Positions 25,101 through 37,230 of a DNA stretch of 64,000 nucleotides are shown here, piece by piece. The translations under genes were made by a program, and so were the position numbers. The notes below the pieces were generated by a model. It did no database searches and was not told the DNA's origin. It was given only the letters and a program-made list of their open reading frames with translations. The stretch spans positions 19,310,968-19,374,967 of the forward strand of contig NW_020312785.1 of NCBI RefSeq assembly GCF_003265705.1. Direction: 5' to 3'. Origin of the DNA: Callorhinus ursinus (taxonomy: Eukaryota; Chordata; Mammalia; Carnivora; Otariidae). Numbering within the stretch: the first letter of the stretch is position 1; every line of letters starts with the position of its first letter.

Positions 25101-25817
25101 AAAATGGCATCTTTACAATACCAAGTTGTCCAAACATAATATGAATATCCATTTATTCAGGTCTTCTTTAATGTCTCCTAAAGTCATGCACAACTTTTGC
25201 TAAATTTATTTCTAGTTACTGCACACTTTTCGATGCTATTATAAATGATGTCATTTTTTAAATTTTTACTTTCTGATTATCTGCCGCTGGGTTAATGGAA
25301 TAAGACTGGTGTTTGACATAGGTTCTGCATGTTGCAAAACTCTATTATTATTTCCAATTAATTTATCTTCAGATTTTGTTTGTATTTTCTACATGTAAAA
25401 TCTCCAAATAATAACTGTTTCTTCTTTTCCAATCTTTTACTTTTTGCTTATTTTTGTTGCCTTGCTGCCCATTTGAATTTCCAGTACAATTTTGAATAGA
25501 AGTGGTTACAGACATCCCTGTCTTTCCTGATTACAAAGGAAAGCTTTCAATGCTCACAATTCTATACATTTGCTAGTTTTGTTGTTTTTTGAGACACTCT
25601 TTAGCAGATTAAAGTAGTTGCACCTTGTATTCCAGGTTAGCTAAGGGTTTTCATCAAAAATGAGTATTTTTCTTTATGTTAATGTGGTGAATGACAGTAA
25701 TTATTTAAGGGAATCAATCTAAAGTAATTAAGTTTGTAAATGGGACCAAACATTAATCAAAGACACTATGAAATCAACTTAAAATTGACTAGATTTATAA
25801 ATTAAAAAAGACAATGT

Positions 25818-26015
25818 GTTGGGATGCCTGGGCTCAGATGGTTAAGTGTCTGCCTTCAGCTTGGGTCATGATCCCAGGGTCCTGGGATGGAGTACCATAA
25901 TGGGCTCCTTGTTAAGCAGGGAGCCTGCTTCTCCCTCTGCCTGCCGCTCCCCCTGCTTGTGTGACCGCTCACTTGCTCTCTCTCTCTCTCTCTCTGACAA
26001 ATAAGTAAATAAAAC

Positions 26016-26040
<25 letters not shown>
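25818..26040 (+). mobile_element. CAN-SINE with long A tail
   Basis: Plus-strand copy: ggatgcctgggctcagatgg ... (TC)n ... aaataagtaaataaaacc followed by about 28 A. Target duplication aaaaagacaatgt on both sides. The long uninterrupted A tail suggests a comparatively recent insertion. Confidence 0.95.
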
Positions 26041-26048
<8 letters not shown>

Positions 26049-26406
26049 CAATGTATAGAGTTAAATTTAAAAGTCTGAAGAAATACTAGGTGTCTGAATT
26101 GGTAAATTAAAAAAAAAAAGTATTAATTTTAAAGCCAAAGTTAACACAAAGAGAAATTTGTGTACAAAAATTACCATGAGCATGAGTGTGCACGCATGCT
26201 CTCTCTCATATGTACAACACTGTCCAATAATGACAAATGTATATGGCATACAATGATTAAAATCAAGTTTGCAACTTCCTCCCCAAAATATGTGATGAGG
26301 CAAAGAAAAAATACAGCATGGCTTCAGTGACCATAATAGCATTTAAGAATGCAGGTTCTGTTAAATTAAAAAAAAAAAAAGGATGAAGGTTGTGTTAACC
26401 AAGCTG

Positions 26407-26444
26407 TAATCTGCTAGCTGTGAAATAATCTGCTAGCTGTGAAA
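26407..26444 (+). repeat. perfect 19-bp tandem duplication
   Basis: Unit taatctgctagctgtgaaa repeated twice without a mismatch (26407-26425 and 26426-26444), 125 bp from the exon at 26568. Confidence 0.97.
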
Positions 26445-26567
26445 ACTTTGGGCAGGTTACTTTACCCTCTCTATGCCTTATTCTTTCTTGTGCTCAGCTG
26501 TGCTGAAATGATCAGTGAACTACAGAATTCCTCCATCTATAGTTCAACCTCTCAAAGGGCCCATTAC

Positions 26568-26646
26568 CTCATATTCCTCCAAGTTTACTTCTTCAGGTTT
26601 TATCATTTCAAGTTTGGCTTGAGCAACTTTCATTATGTTGTGACAC
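26568..26646 (-). CDS. USP25: USP25 coding exon: [10 protein letters not shown]
   Basis: This 79-nt exon completes Arg and encodes [20 protein letters not shown] and NLEEYE, part of the helical C-terminal region. Boundaries are ttgaag|GTGTCACA and ATATGAG|gtaatg. Phase 2 in, phase 0 out; consistent with the next exon EWHKDYRR. Confidence 0.96.
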
Positions 26647-27409
26647 CTTCAAATAAAAGAAATGCATTCCTAAATCAAAAGCAAAATTCATAAAAACTGA
26701 AAAATATGTGACACAAAACTAAACTACCCAACACATATGAAAATAAAATCCAGTCATTAAGCAATACTTTTTTGAGGAAGCAACCCCCAAATAACCTTAA
26801 TCGAAAATGTTTTTTGGATCAATGTTGGATAGTTACAAAGTAGATAAAGAAGACAGCATCAATAATTCTAACTCAAATTTACCATGTTATATTTACATAC
26901 GGCTTTTAAATTACATTCTATCAACACATATTGCACAAGTAAAAAATGAAATGTGTTTTTTTATAATGTATATCTATTAAGCAAGCTTAAGAAACATTAA
27001 ATCTCATTTTCCCCTTTCAAATGGCACTATTCATAGAAAGCAAAAAAGGAACTCAAAAAGCGCGTATCATTTCAGGTAGTTAAGAGACATTCTTATGCAT
27101 AAAATCATTGTTAAAGAAATCTCTGCAGAATATATTTAGTTATCACATGGATCTTACTCTTTCAAGTATAAGAGAAATTAGACTATCAAAACAAATTGAC
27201 CAATTTTCAGTCCCCAGGACAAAAATTGCAAGAGTGAAAAGTCAGCGTGATTACCCCATGAATATTTCCCCCAAATTCAATAGCATATATTCACTGGAAT
27301 ACAGTGTACCAGCAACCCAAATAATAAGGGTTATAATCTGTCATATTTCTGAGCTCTTTGTGGTGGTTATATGTAAAATAAGTGATGCTCCTACTACTAC
27401 TAATAAAGT

Positions 27410-27545
27410 AGTAATAGCTAACATTCACTGAGCACTTTACTGTCTATCAAATACTGTTCAAGCCATTTACTTGTATTACTTCACTTAATCTGAAATTTCA
27501 TAGCAGACACATGGTAAAGCAGGAATTTAATTCTGAATGCTTTGT
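27410..27545 (+). repeat. MIR SINE fragment
   Basis: agctaacattcactgagcac then tttactgtctatcaaatact and atttacttgtattacttcac match the MIR core, with a truncated 3' part. Confidence 0.7.
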
Positions 27546-27838
27546 TTTCCACATATTCTCCTCTGCTATACATATTTTTAATTCAGTATTTTTGAGATAT
27601 TCATGAAAAGATAATCATTTCAGAATTAAAATGGACTACAATGAATTCCAAGGTAACATAAATGTCTCTGTACTCTAAAATAACGTCCAGTACTTGGATC
27701 TTTACCCAAGGCCTAAATTTTTTTAATAGTATTCATTCTAACTAGATTATATTTTAATTTCTTAATATTAGTTAAAAAAAATTCTAGGGATTTTATACAA
27801 ATTTCTATGGGAAAACATTTTTCGGTAAACCAAAACAT

Positions 27839-28161
27839 AGTAGATCCTTAAATAACATGGGTTTTGAGGGTGCACTTACAACCAATTTTTTACAGTATTG
27901 TGTGTTTTTTCTTTCTTATGATTTTAATAACATTTTCCTTTCTTTAGCTTACTTTGTGGTAAGAATACAGTATATAATACATATAACATACAAAATATAT
28001 GCTAATCAACCGTTTAATGTTATCAGTAAGGCTTCCAGTCAACGGTAGATTATTAGCAGTTAAGTTCTGGGGGAGTCAAAAATTATACACTTTATGTGCA
28101 GATTTTTGACTGCACAGAGAGTCACTCCCCTGATCTCCACATTGTTCAAAGGTGAACTGTA
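27839..28161 (+). repeat. Tigger/MER2-like DNA transposon remnant
   Basis: Ends are inverted versions of each other (gatccttaaataacatgggt and cacattgttcaaaggtgaac) and the inside contains gcttactttgtggtaagaat then acagtatataatacatataa, as in TcMar-Tigger-related nonautonomous elements. TA flanks both ends. Family name tentative. Confidence 0.6.
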
Positions 28162-28237
28162 ATTTAACCATTTTAAGGCTTCTCTTGATATCAGAGGGCA
28201 TTATTTTATTTGTGTATACATTTAAATACTTTTCTTT

Positions 28238-28410
28238 AGTGATTCTCAAACACATATTTTGTATGTCATCACTTGTGGGAGGTGCTACCATCATTTAGCA
28301 GGCAGAGGACAGGAACACTGCTAAATATCCTACAAGTTATAGGATAGCCCCCCCCCACAATAAAGAACAATCTGACTCAAATATACATACTGCAGAGATT
28401 GAGAAATTCT
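28238..28410 (+). repeat. MER20-type hAT MITE
   Basis: agtgattctcaaac ... aacactgctaaatatcctac then aagttataggatagc(c)n, ending gagattgagaaattct. MER20 order is clear, with a C9 run at the poly-C position. Confidence 0.8.
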
Positions 28411-28739
28411 TTATTTCTCTAAAATATTGAGTCCCCAAAGGGCAATGATTATATTCTTCCGTAAATCTTTGTTGCTTAGCTCAGTACCTTAGTCAATAAT
28501 TAAAATATACTAAAACAAACTAAATTATTTTCAACTCAAACTTTTAAAGGTCATGACCATAAACTCCAAAGAAAGTACAAAGCAACTGTTCAAATTAAGT
28601 GAAGTCAAGTTTTGTGCTGTATTTACTGAAACAGGTCTTTGTGTAGGTATAAAATAAGTATTAAAAAACTGCATAGAAAGCTATCTTTAAAAAAAGATAA
28701 TTTGAGCATATGAGTTCAATATTTCACATTTTAAATTAC

Positions 28740-28918
28740 CTTTCATCAAAACTCAAGTTTCTATCTCCAAATTGTTCTAGCAATGTTTTCTCAATGATTT
28801 TCTTTGGTGCTTGGTTCTGGATAAAATAGACCACTACATGATGTAAACGATAATCTGTTTCTGGTGGGGTATCTTCTTGGGCCAATTTAACCAATCTTGA
28901 ATACTCCAACTTAATTGC
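28740..28918 (-). CDS. USP25: USP25 coding exon: [10 protein letters not shown]
   Basis: This 179-nt exon encodes [59 protein letters not shown] and two bases of Arg. It is the first constitutive exon after the muscle cassettes and begins the helical C-terminal region. Ends are ttctag|GCAATTAA and GAAAG|gtaatt. EYSRL replaces the EYARL I expect from human. Confidence 0.96.
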
Positions 28919-29873
28919 CTAGAAAATGTAACAAATGCCAATTTTGGTTAATTGTAATAATTAAAATCCTTCAATATTACAGCTTTAATTATTCTTGTGT
29001 TCAAAAATGCTTTTTTCTTTTAAAGTATTACAAAGAAGGTAGTACATCTAAAAATACTGTCCCATGTTCTACAGTTTAAAAAGAACTTTCTAACACTGAC
29101 CATATGTGTACTTCCTTATCCCTTCACTGTAATAATGTTTTTTTGTTTTCATATAGAGAAGTATTAAACTAAACAATACACCTAAGTGCACTATCAGAGT
29201 CTGGTCAGTCTACTCAGAAGCGTCCTATGACTGTGATACTCAATATCCCTTCTCCTATGCTTTCCAGAATCAGTTTCATGTATATCTTGAATATCCCCAA
29301 ATTTTAGGGTTGAAATACAGCTTCCTGGAATGCCCATATCTGAAAGAAAATGGCTGGTTCTTATATGTATAATAATACTACTATAATTACCTTTTAGCTG
29401 AAGAGTCTAAAAATAAAGAATGAAAAAGTAAGCCCTGAGACTCTAGTTACTGCAGACTGAATTCCTTGTTGCTTCAAAAATATTTGAAATTTATTTGTGT
29501 AATAATTAATGAATATTATCACTATTATCACCTTATGCTTGAAATTCCTTTTTTTTATAAACAGAACTCAGAATTTATAACAGGAAATAATACTGACATG
29601 TTTCTTCACATGAGCAAACCATTTGGAAGATACTGGCGAATACAGAAATAAATGTAGGGTTATATATCAAATACTGCTGTATACAAGAAACCTGTATAAT
29701 TAAAAATAATACTTTTTACAATATTCATTTATATTGGACTTATATCTAAATCCTAGCTTTATTAACTGTAAAACATTATGGGGCCACATGCAAAATAAGT
29801 TACAAAAAAAATCAATTTTCTAGTTGTTTTTGTTTGTTTTTTTTAAGTATGCCTTTCTTAAGCAATTCTTGAC

Positions 29874-29943
29874 CATCCAGATACTATGCTATATTTTATA
29901 GAAGGGAGCATCCAGATACTATGCTATATTTTATAGAAGGGAG
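29874..29943 (+). repeat. perfect 35-bp tandem duplication
   Basis: Unit of 35 bp starting catccagatactatgctata, at 29874-29908 and 29909-29943, identical in both copies. Intronic; not a known repeat element. Confidence 0.97.
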
Positions 29944-32070
29944 AAAATGTAACTGACAAACATTAAGTGAAACATTCTAGTTATACATTCTTATATATGA
30001 TTAAAGGGAAGGCTAATAAGTCCTTTCTATATAACTTAGCATTATAAACGGAATTATTACTTTATAGCTAAAATAATTTTTTTTTTGTTATACATGCTGT
30101 GGTTAAAAATAGCCAGGAAAACTATATTTTGACATGTAGGATTATTAAGGCTCACTTCAATGCAAACCTAACTAGCACACATAGGCTTAGATTAGAACTA
30201 TAAAATCTTCTCATTTTCCCAATTTGAAAAAAAAGGGGGTACATATTCATTTAATAAAGAAACTATACTGAATTTGAGAATAAATATAAAACAAAAACAG
30301 TAACTGTCCTTCCTTATTATAGTCTTCAGACAATGACTGTCAAACTATTCCAAGTTCTTTTGAATATTTAAGTATTTCAGATATCATGTTTTTGGCCAAA
30401 ATTAGTATGGCCAAAATAAAATAAATTCGTATTGAGTCTCTTAAAGTAGTATTATAGGTTTAGAGATAAGGAATTATAACACTAAAATGGTTACATATAT
30501 TTTACCTACATTCAAAATAGAGACACTATATTTTTCGTAAAGAGCAAATAGATTTCTATTAGCAAGCTAGAATACATATTCCCTCTTTTATTCTAAAATT
30601 ATGTTTATCTCTTAATTTTGTTCTATTTAAGCTTCTCCCAATTTACACAAGTAAATGCCAAAGTTAAAATCTATAGATATTTAAACCAGTAAAGGTAAAA
30701 AGGCACATTTTAAATTTCTACAAGTAATTTTTCAAACACAAAAAAAACCACTTTTTACCAGCACAAATTATTTTTTATAATTATCAATTATTTTTATTTA
30801 TGAACTTATTTCTAAAAAAGTTTTCTGATGTTTAAATATACTGCAATCATATCTATTCCTTCAAAATTTCAACAGATGTTCCATGCCAGTATATTTAGCA
30901 GAGTTCTTCACTATTTATCATTATGAGTAAAGTTAACACTGCTGAGTTGTCAAATTTGATTCAGACTACTTCCTCAGAATCCTGCCCTAGAATTATTCTT
31001 GTCCTTTCCATACTTTGGCTGCCTATGAATGTAATTATTTAGGTTAACTACCACAGATACTGCAATGAAACCATCAAACATTTACAAGATGAAATGGAAT
31101 ACTGTCATTAGGTGACAGAATTGCTTTGCAATTAATTTTTAAAAAGTCTCTTTCACCAGACCTTTAACATGGTCCCGGTAATCAGGCCCAAAGTTATCTA
31201 TTCAGTCTTATTTCCTATGACTCTTCAACAAAGACTTCCTTCCACTTAGGTCAGGCTTGTCTTCCCACAGATGCACATGAGCCCTTGTTTCTTCTTCTTC
31301 TTCTTCTCTAAACGCATGATGCCCTTTCTTGTTTGTTCCTCATCTATCTATAGATGACCCATTCAATAAGTCCAGTTTTCTTTCTCTTTTGAAATCTTCA
31401 GTTGCAAAGATCCAAATGACTACTACACCTAGACTTTACCTTTCTAAATCATATTATAAAATCATACTCTAAATGTATAATTTTTACACTTTATTCCGCT
31501 ATAACTGTATACATACATCAGAAGATACCAAATATATAAACATACCATATATTCTGAAGGCAGAAAAATCTAAGGGAAAATCAGACCGAGATTCAGAAAG
31601 CTAGGTATACCATTTATTAATTGTGATATAAAACAAGGCACAAAGTTCTCCAAGTCTTAATGCTCTTATCTCTGAAATAAGGTTAGCTGACTTCACAGAG
31701 AGTGTGTATCTATGTGTGAGTGTGCTCATAAATTAAATGTTTATAGACTATTTTTTAAAAACTGACAGTATACCAAAAGATGGAAGAACATCTACTTCAA
31801 ATTCCAGAGGATTGTAATCATATAGGCTATATGATTTGATCACAATGCAATACATACAGGAATTAAAAATAAAGACAACTCCCAAACTAAGCTCTTAGGA
31901 ATTAAAATAATACTGTCTTAAATTATTCTTGGGCCAAAGGAATCAAAATTATATTAATACTGGAATCATAAGATATCAAAACCTATAGGACACAGCCAGA
32001 CTGGTAGTCAAAGGAAAATTCCAATTTAACCAGTATAGAAAAAGTACAGTTCAAGAAGCAGAGGGGGAGG

Positions 32071-32102
32071 GGGTCGGGTGGGGTGGGGTGGGGTGGGGTG
32101 GG
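32071..32102 (+). repeat. (GGGGT)n minisatellite
   Basis: About five GGGGT units preceded by GGGTC. The G-rich strand is the template strand for USP25 transcription. It could form a G-quadruplex; that is inference. Confidence 0.9.
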
Positions 32103-32863
32103 AGAAGAGAGGAGAGAAAATAAACTAAAGGTAGAAGAAATAAAATAATGTGGCAATTAGATAAAAAAGTCAAAAGCTTTTCTTTCCAAAAAGCTAATGG
32201 AAAACCAAAGTATGGGAAAACACTCTCCACCACATGTAAGGTGACAATACCGAAAATACTAAAACAAACAAACAAAAAGCTTTAAAATTTGTTTTAAAAA
32301 AATAATACATATAACCTTATGCCAATAAACTACATATTTTTAATTAAACAGATGATCATCTAGGAGAATATAAATTACCTGAATTGGTTTAAAAGGTAGA
32401 AAAACTACCAAGTTCTTGAAGAGACCCAGTAAAGCTACAGAAGAACTGAAAAGGTTGCCCAAGATCTGTACCCGATAAAGGAATCAGGCCAATATTGTTT
32501 TAGAACTGTGCTGTTACGTCAAATCTTCAAGGATCAAATGATTTCTCTATCTACACTACTCCAAAGCCTGAGAAAAGGGAAAAGTCTCCTTAATGATTAC
32601 ACAAGGCCAGTATAATCTGAATATAAAATATTGACAAATATAACAAAGGAAACTGGAGATCAATTTATCTATGAACACAGATGTTAACTTCATCCATTTT
32701 TGATAAACTATATTGTGTACAAAAAGAATATATAAAAACAGACAATGTTTACAATGTTTAAAAAAGGAGGGTCAATGTTAAAATCTTTACATTCTAAGGA
32801 TTAAGGATTACAAAGAAATCTGTTCACATCTCAAACAGATACATTAGAATATTTCTAAATTCC

Positions 32864-33057
32864 GGGCGCCTGGGTGGCTCAGTTGGTTAAGCGACTGCCT
32901 TCGGCTCAGGTCATGATCCTGGAGTCCCGGGATCGAGTCCCGCATCGGGCTCCCTGCTCAGCAGGGAGTCTGCGTCTCCCTCTGACCCTCTTCCCTCTCG
33001 TGCTATCTTTCATTCTCTCTCTCTCAAATAAATAAATAAAATCTTTAAAAAAAAAAA
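32864..33057 (+). mobile_element. CAN-SINE, full length, well preserved
   Basis: Begins gggcgcctgggtggctcagt, continues gcgactgccttcggctcagg, cccgcatcgggctccctgct and ends (aataaa)n plus A tail. Perfect 18-bp target duplication, agaatatttctaaattcc, at 32846-32863 and 33058-33075. The best-preserved SINE in the window and the main basis for the carnivore (arctoid-like) call. Confidence 0.98.
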
Positions 33058-34987
33058 AGAATATTTCTAAATTCCAACACCAGTTTTGAAGAAACTCTTT
33101 TAACTATGAATTTGAGAAAGTGTTTTTAAATTTGTAAAGGAAAATCTATTTAAAAAAAACAATGCTATACATCATACTTGAAAATAAAACACTAGAGACA
33201 AATCCATTAATATCAGAAAGTAAGCAAAGGAGCTTATTACTAAAATTATTTTCATATTTAACTATATTCTGAAAAATCTGGTTAACATAATAAAAACAGA
33301 AATGAAATACAAAGTCTAATGGAAATTATCCCAATTATGAGACAATTATTGGGAGCCAATGTACTGAAATAATTACAAGAATCAACTAAAAAATTATTAG
33401 AAAACAAAAGAGCCCAATAAGGTAACTGAATACAATATAAACAAAATTAATTAGCTGTCCCACTACCTACCCTACCAATAACCTGGTAGAAGAAGCAGGG
33501 GTAAGTGACTCAATTAATAAAAACAAATCTATTTTATACATTTATTGTATCTGTGATTGAGCTGGTGACTCTTCCTAAAAAAGAGGTTAAACCTTAGCAA
33601 GTCCACTTACTCAGATATAAGTTTCATTCTCCAATTTATCTTCTTATCAGTAAAAACCAACATTTCATCACATGGTTTACCAGTAGCAAACACATGTAAC
33701 ATTTTAAAAACTGATCTAATCATAATACATATGGAAGTCCATTTTTAGAAATAGGCAGAGTTGAAAATCTCATAACCAAAAAGCTAATATAAAATAAACC
33801 CAATAAAGACATTTTTGGTAATGCAACAGAAGATATATAGATATGTCTACATTACCATAGTATACTATAATTATATATAATTATGTATAATAAAATATTA
33901 AAAATAAAAATTAAGAATATACTATATCTAATTTAAGCAAACAGTAAGACAGAAGCAGCTATCATATGTTAGTTACTGTGTTATGTATATATTTTGTGAA
34001 TTAATACTGACTGTTGAGATAATGATTAGAATCAATGGCCAAGAAAACAGAACATGTTTAAATAGGGCAATCACTGCAGAAGGAACAAAAAAAAAATTAT
34101 CAAAAAATCTACAACCAAAAAAGGGGCTAGGCTCATTATGGTTTTACAAGTTCTAATTTACTCTTATGGAATAGATAATTCCTATGTAAACTATACCAGA
34201 GTGTAAGAAAAACAGAAAAGCTTTCACTTACTAAAGCTAACGTAAGCATAAAATCAAACCTGATGAAGATAGCACAAAAAAGAAAAATACATTTTTAATA
34301 ATAGAGAATGTAGAAAACCCAAATAAAATGCTGAGTAGTGTGTACATATGAATTCATAAAAATAAAAATTTACTAAGAAAAGTGCTTTAAGAAACTACTG
34401 CAGAAAATTTACAATACCTTGGGTCAAAGACGACTTTTTGTATAGCAATGAAACTCCAGAATCCAGAAAGGAGCAGAAAGATTTGAAAGCACATTGTTTT
34501 TATAAACTTCTTTATGAAAAAAAGGTATCATAAACTAACTCAAACAGAAATGGCAGACTGGGAAAAAACAGGACATAGATCCATAAAGAGAGTAATACAT
34601 AATAAATGAATACTAAATGCCTTCACTTTAAGAATGCCCACAATATATTTCTGAGTGATATAAGTTACAAAGTAATATGAATAGTAAAATTAAAAATGAA
34701 AAAAAATTCCCTGTATGATTGTATAAACAAAAGGAAAAAATAAGAAAGGTTACACAGTGATAACAGTGGTTACACAGGTCAGTGGCAGACTGCATTATTA
34801 GTTTTAATTTAGACACCTATATATTACTGAATGATTGCATTGTTTACATATTATTTGTTATTTACATGACAAATTTTCTAAAACTATATATTATCAGCTA
34901 GAATTTTCCAAATGCAAATCATTTACCTATACCAAAACTACACATTAATTATAAACGAATGATAATATTTACATAAGAACATATGTA

Positions 34988-34999
34988 TGTGTGTGTATG

Positions 35000-35032
<33 letters not shown>

Positions 35033-35050
35033 TGTATGTGTGTATATATA
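34988..35050 (+). repeat. TG/TA-rich microsatellite
   Basis: Compound tg/ta repeat with about 13 consecutive TG units in the middle. Confidence 0.9.
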
Positions 35051-35592
35051 TCCCTCAATTACAGATAGGTGAAAGTAAATACACATGGACATAAACTTCA
35101 GAGATCTGCTGCTGCCTCAAAATCGGAGGGTAAACTGAGAAAGAGAAATACATGAAATATGGAAAATACATAAAAGACAAGATGCAAAGGGCATCCCCAG
35201 GTAATGGTGAATAAAGATCCCAAGATATTAATTATACACTGGGGGTAAAAGAAAATCAATGCAGACTGAAGCAGGTTACAAAGCTCTGGAATAGACTTAT
35301 AGAAGATGTCTATTCCAGAAGGAATCTATTCCAGAAGAAATTTCCCCAAGAAGATAAAACTGACAACAGAATATGAGGAGATTTAAACAACTTGCAGAGA
35401 GTTTAGAAGCACATCAGTAATACATATAGAAAACTAAGCAAACTAAAAAGTAAAACAACTCCAAGAAAAATGCAACCTGGAGGGGGGAGAATGTCAAAGT
35501 AATGTTTATGACTCAGCTCAATCCTGGGTAGCATACATAGAAATAGAAATACAAACTGAGAATTCTGATTTAATCCAAATGACAAAATTTTA

Positions 35593-35596
<4 letters not shown>

Positions 35597-35625
<29 letters not shown>
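35597..35625 (+). repeat. (TG)n microsatellite
   Basis: About 14 TG units; explains the Cys-Val and His-Thr runs of the ORFs here. Confidence 0.95.
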
Positions 35626-35627
<2 letters not shown>

Positions 35628-36140
35628 ACAGATGGAAGGGTGGAAACTATGGGGGGGGCAGGGAAAGGAGAAGGAGAGCTCCTTGTTTACATCCCCTAGC
35701 AAGGAATTCAACAGGAAATGTGGTAAACTAAGAACCACAAAAACTCAAGCATTCTGTGTTTACTTAAAGATAAGGAATTCATGCCAAAAGGATTAGATAA
35801 AATAACTGGAAGCTGTTACCACAGCAGGGGTGGGGGTTGGGTGTACTGTTGTTTGTAGTGTATATAATTAGCTGGCTCTTTACAATATATGCAGGTATTA
35901 ATCTAAAAAACATGAAATTCCCAATTCAACATAAAGATATCCAACTTGAAAAAAATGACAATGTCACTATAAATGACAGATAATTTTCCCACGAGAAATA
36001 GATAAAAACTTTAGAAGACATACATTCATGTGTATTTTAAAGAAAAGAAAATGCAGACCACCTGGAAATAAGGTTAACAAAGTTGTTTTGTTTTTTTGTT
36101 TTTTCAATAACAGCAGTTTTTCAACCTTTCTTAACTTATT

Positions 36141-36241
36141 AGGGTGATCAACTCATCCTGGGACCAGTTTATTTAGCACTTAAAATCCTGTATTCCAGAA
36201 AACCCCTCAGTCCTGGGCACACCAAGATGGCTGGTCACTCT
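36141..36241 (+). repeat. palindromic MITE
   Basis: Begins agggtgatcaactcatcctg then gga and ends tcctgggcac...ggctggtcactct, inverted versions of each other. A common mammalian palindromic DNA element; family not assigned. Confidence 0.6.
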
Positions 36242-36679
36242 GATTCTAACAAGTTCAAAAGTGTTTTATTAATATAAGGCTCCTATGCACAAGGCCTTTT
36301 TTTGTACTACAGAATTAAAGAAATAGTGAAAATAAGCAGCTTTTTGAAGACTGAGTTGGATGAGGGCAGAATATAGAATATTAAGGGAAAATTTTAGATT
36401 TTTAAGGTCAAGAATGGGAGCATACAGCTTATTGTAGTGAACTATACCTCAATAAAGCCTTCTTGTTTTTTTAGGGGAAAAAAAACACTAAAAAGGGCGC
36501 TAAGTGAAAACAACTTGAAGTTTTTGGTAAATCAAAATAAAAAGACAAAACGTTAACAATGCTTTCATCTTTCAAAAATGTAAAACCAGTAATACTGTAA
36601 CTAAAATATTGTAAAGATCTGGTATTAGATGATGTGGAGAACAAAGACAAAAGAAAAAAAAATTAAATTTCCTTACAAC

Positions 36680-37230
36680 TGACAGCCCACTCATTGACAA
36701 GCCCTTGAGACAAGCAGCATGACCTTCCATCTAGGAACTCAACTGCCTCGACGTTAATACGTTACTAAGGGCTCAGGCGACCTTATCTTCATATTAGCCT
36801 GCTCTCCAGGATCCTGTAAGTCTCCTTTAATATATAAAAATTCCTTTGGAAACTTCCTTTATCTCTAACCCCCATCCACCACCAAAATATATGTTAGCAA
36901 TCATCCTCCAAGCATATCGTCCACTGATATACATGTGAAGGGTCCCATGACCAAGGTTTTACTAGATGGTGATAAATGACCTTTTCAAAACAACAGCTAG
37001 CCCCTCAAGGTCCTGGACACCAGGCTTCTAAATTCCTTAGAGACTTGTGCTATCTCTAAGCCCCCCCAACCTGAAAGCATACAATGGACCACTCCTTATG
37101 ACCCCAGTGCAGCTCTTCCTGCCCACGGGTCCTGTCCCTGGGCTTTCATAAAACCATCTTTCTGCACCGACGACGTCTCAAGAATTCTTTCCTGACCGTT
37201 TGCTCCCCTGAACCCAACATTTTCACATCA
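36680..37230 (+). repeat. probable solo LTR of a gammaretrovirus-like ERV
   Basis: About 550 bp starting tgacagcccactcattgaca and ending near ttttcacatca. It has an internal near-repeat of a C-rich module (tggaaacttcctttatctct then aaccccc; agagacttgtgctatctcta then agccccc), a cataaaa TATA-like box near 37146 and an R/U5-like C/T-rich end (ctcaagaattctttcctgac). No gag, pol or env is adjacent. Old endogenous copy; described from structure only. Confidence 0.5.

Larger units (their letters stand above)
24480..25730 (-). repeat. old L1 ORF2 region, antisense, split by two SINEs
   Basis: The reverse of L1 ORF2 is recognisable in ccagtacaattttgaataga then agtggttacagacatccctg and aaaggaaagctttcaatgct, and in agcaccatca-like words around 24840. 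The element was entered by SINEs at 24708 and 24926. No open frame left. Confidence 0.65.
23248..26567 (-). other. USP25: USP25 intron, 3.3 kb
   Basis: Contains a hAT-type MITE (24052-24256), an old minus-strand L1 (about 24480-25730) carrying two SINE insertions (24708-24818, 24926-25100), a plus-strand CAN-SINE with a long A tail (25818-26040) and a 19-bp tandem duplication (26407-26444). Nothing else seen. Confidence 0.7.
26647..28739 (-). other. USP25: USP25 intron, 2.1 kb
   Basis: Contains a MIR fragment (about 27410-27545), a Tigger/MER2-like element (about 27839-28161) and a MER20-type MITE (28238-28410). The rest shows nothing. Confidence 0.75.
31740..34860 (+). repeat. long decayed L1 (HAL1/L1M type)
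   Basis: L1 ORF2-like blocks occur in L1 order: attccagaggattgtaatca at 31800, ggacacagccagactggtag near 31990, aaggccagtataatctgaat at 32600, aaaattattagaaaacaaaa at 33390, and a 3'-end like block near 34640-34800 (tacacagtgataacagtggt). A CAN-SINE interrupts it at 32864. All frames are broken. Confidence 0.6.

Noticed and set aside
29874..29943. Possible CRISPR-like repeat array
   Set aside because: Only two adjacent identical units without spacers, in mammalian DNA; a simple tandem duplication.
35403..35796. Overlapping ORFs with His-Thr and Cys-Val runs
   Set aside because: Produced by the TG microsatellite on both strands; no domain.
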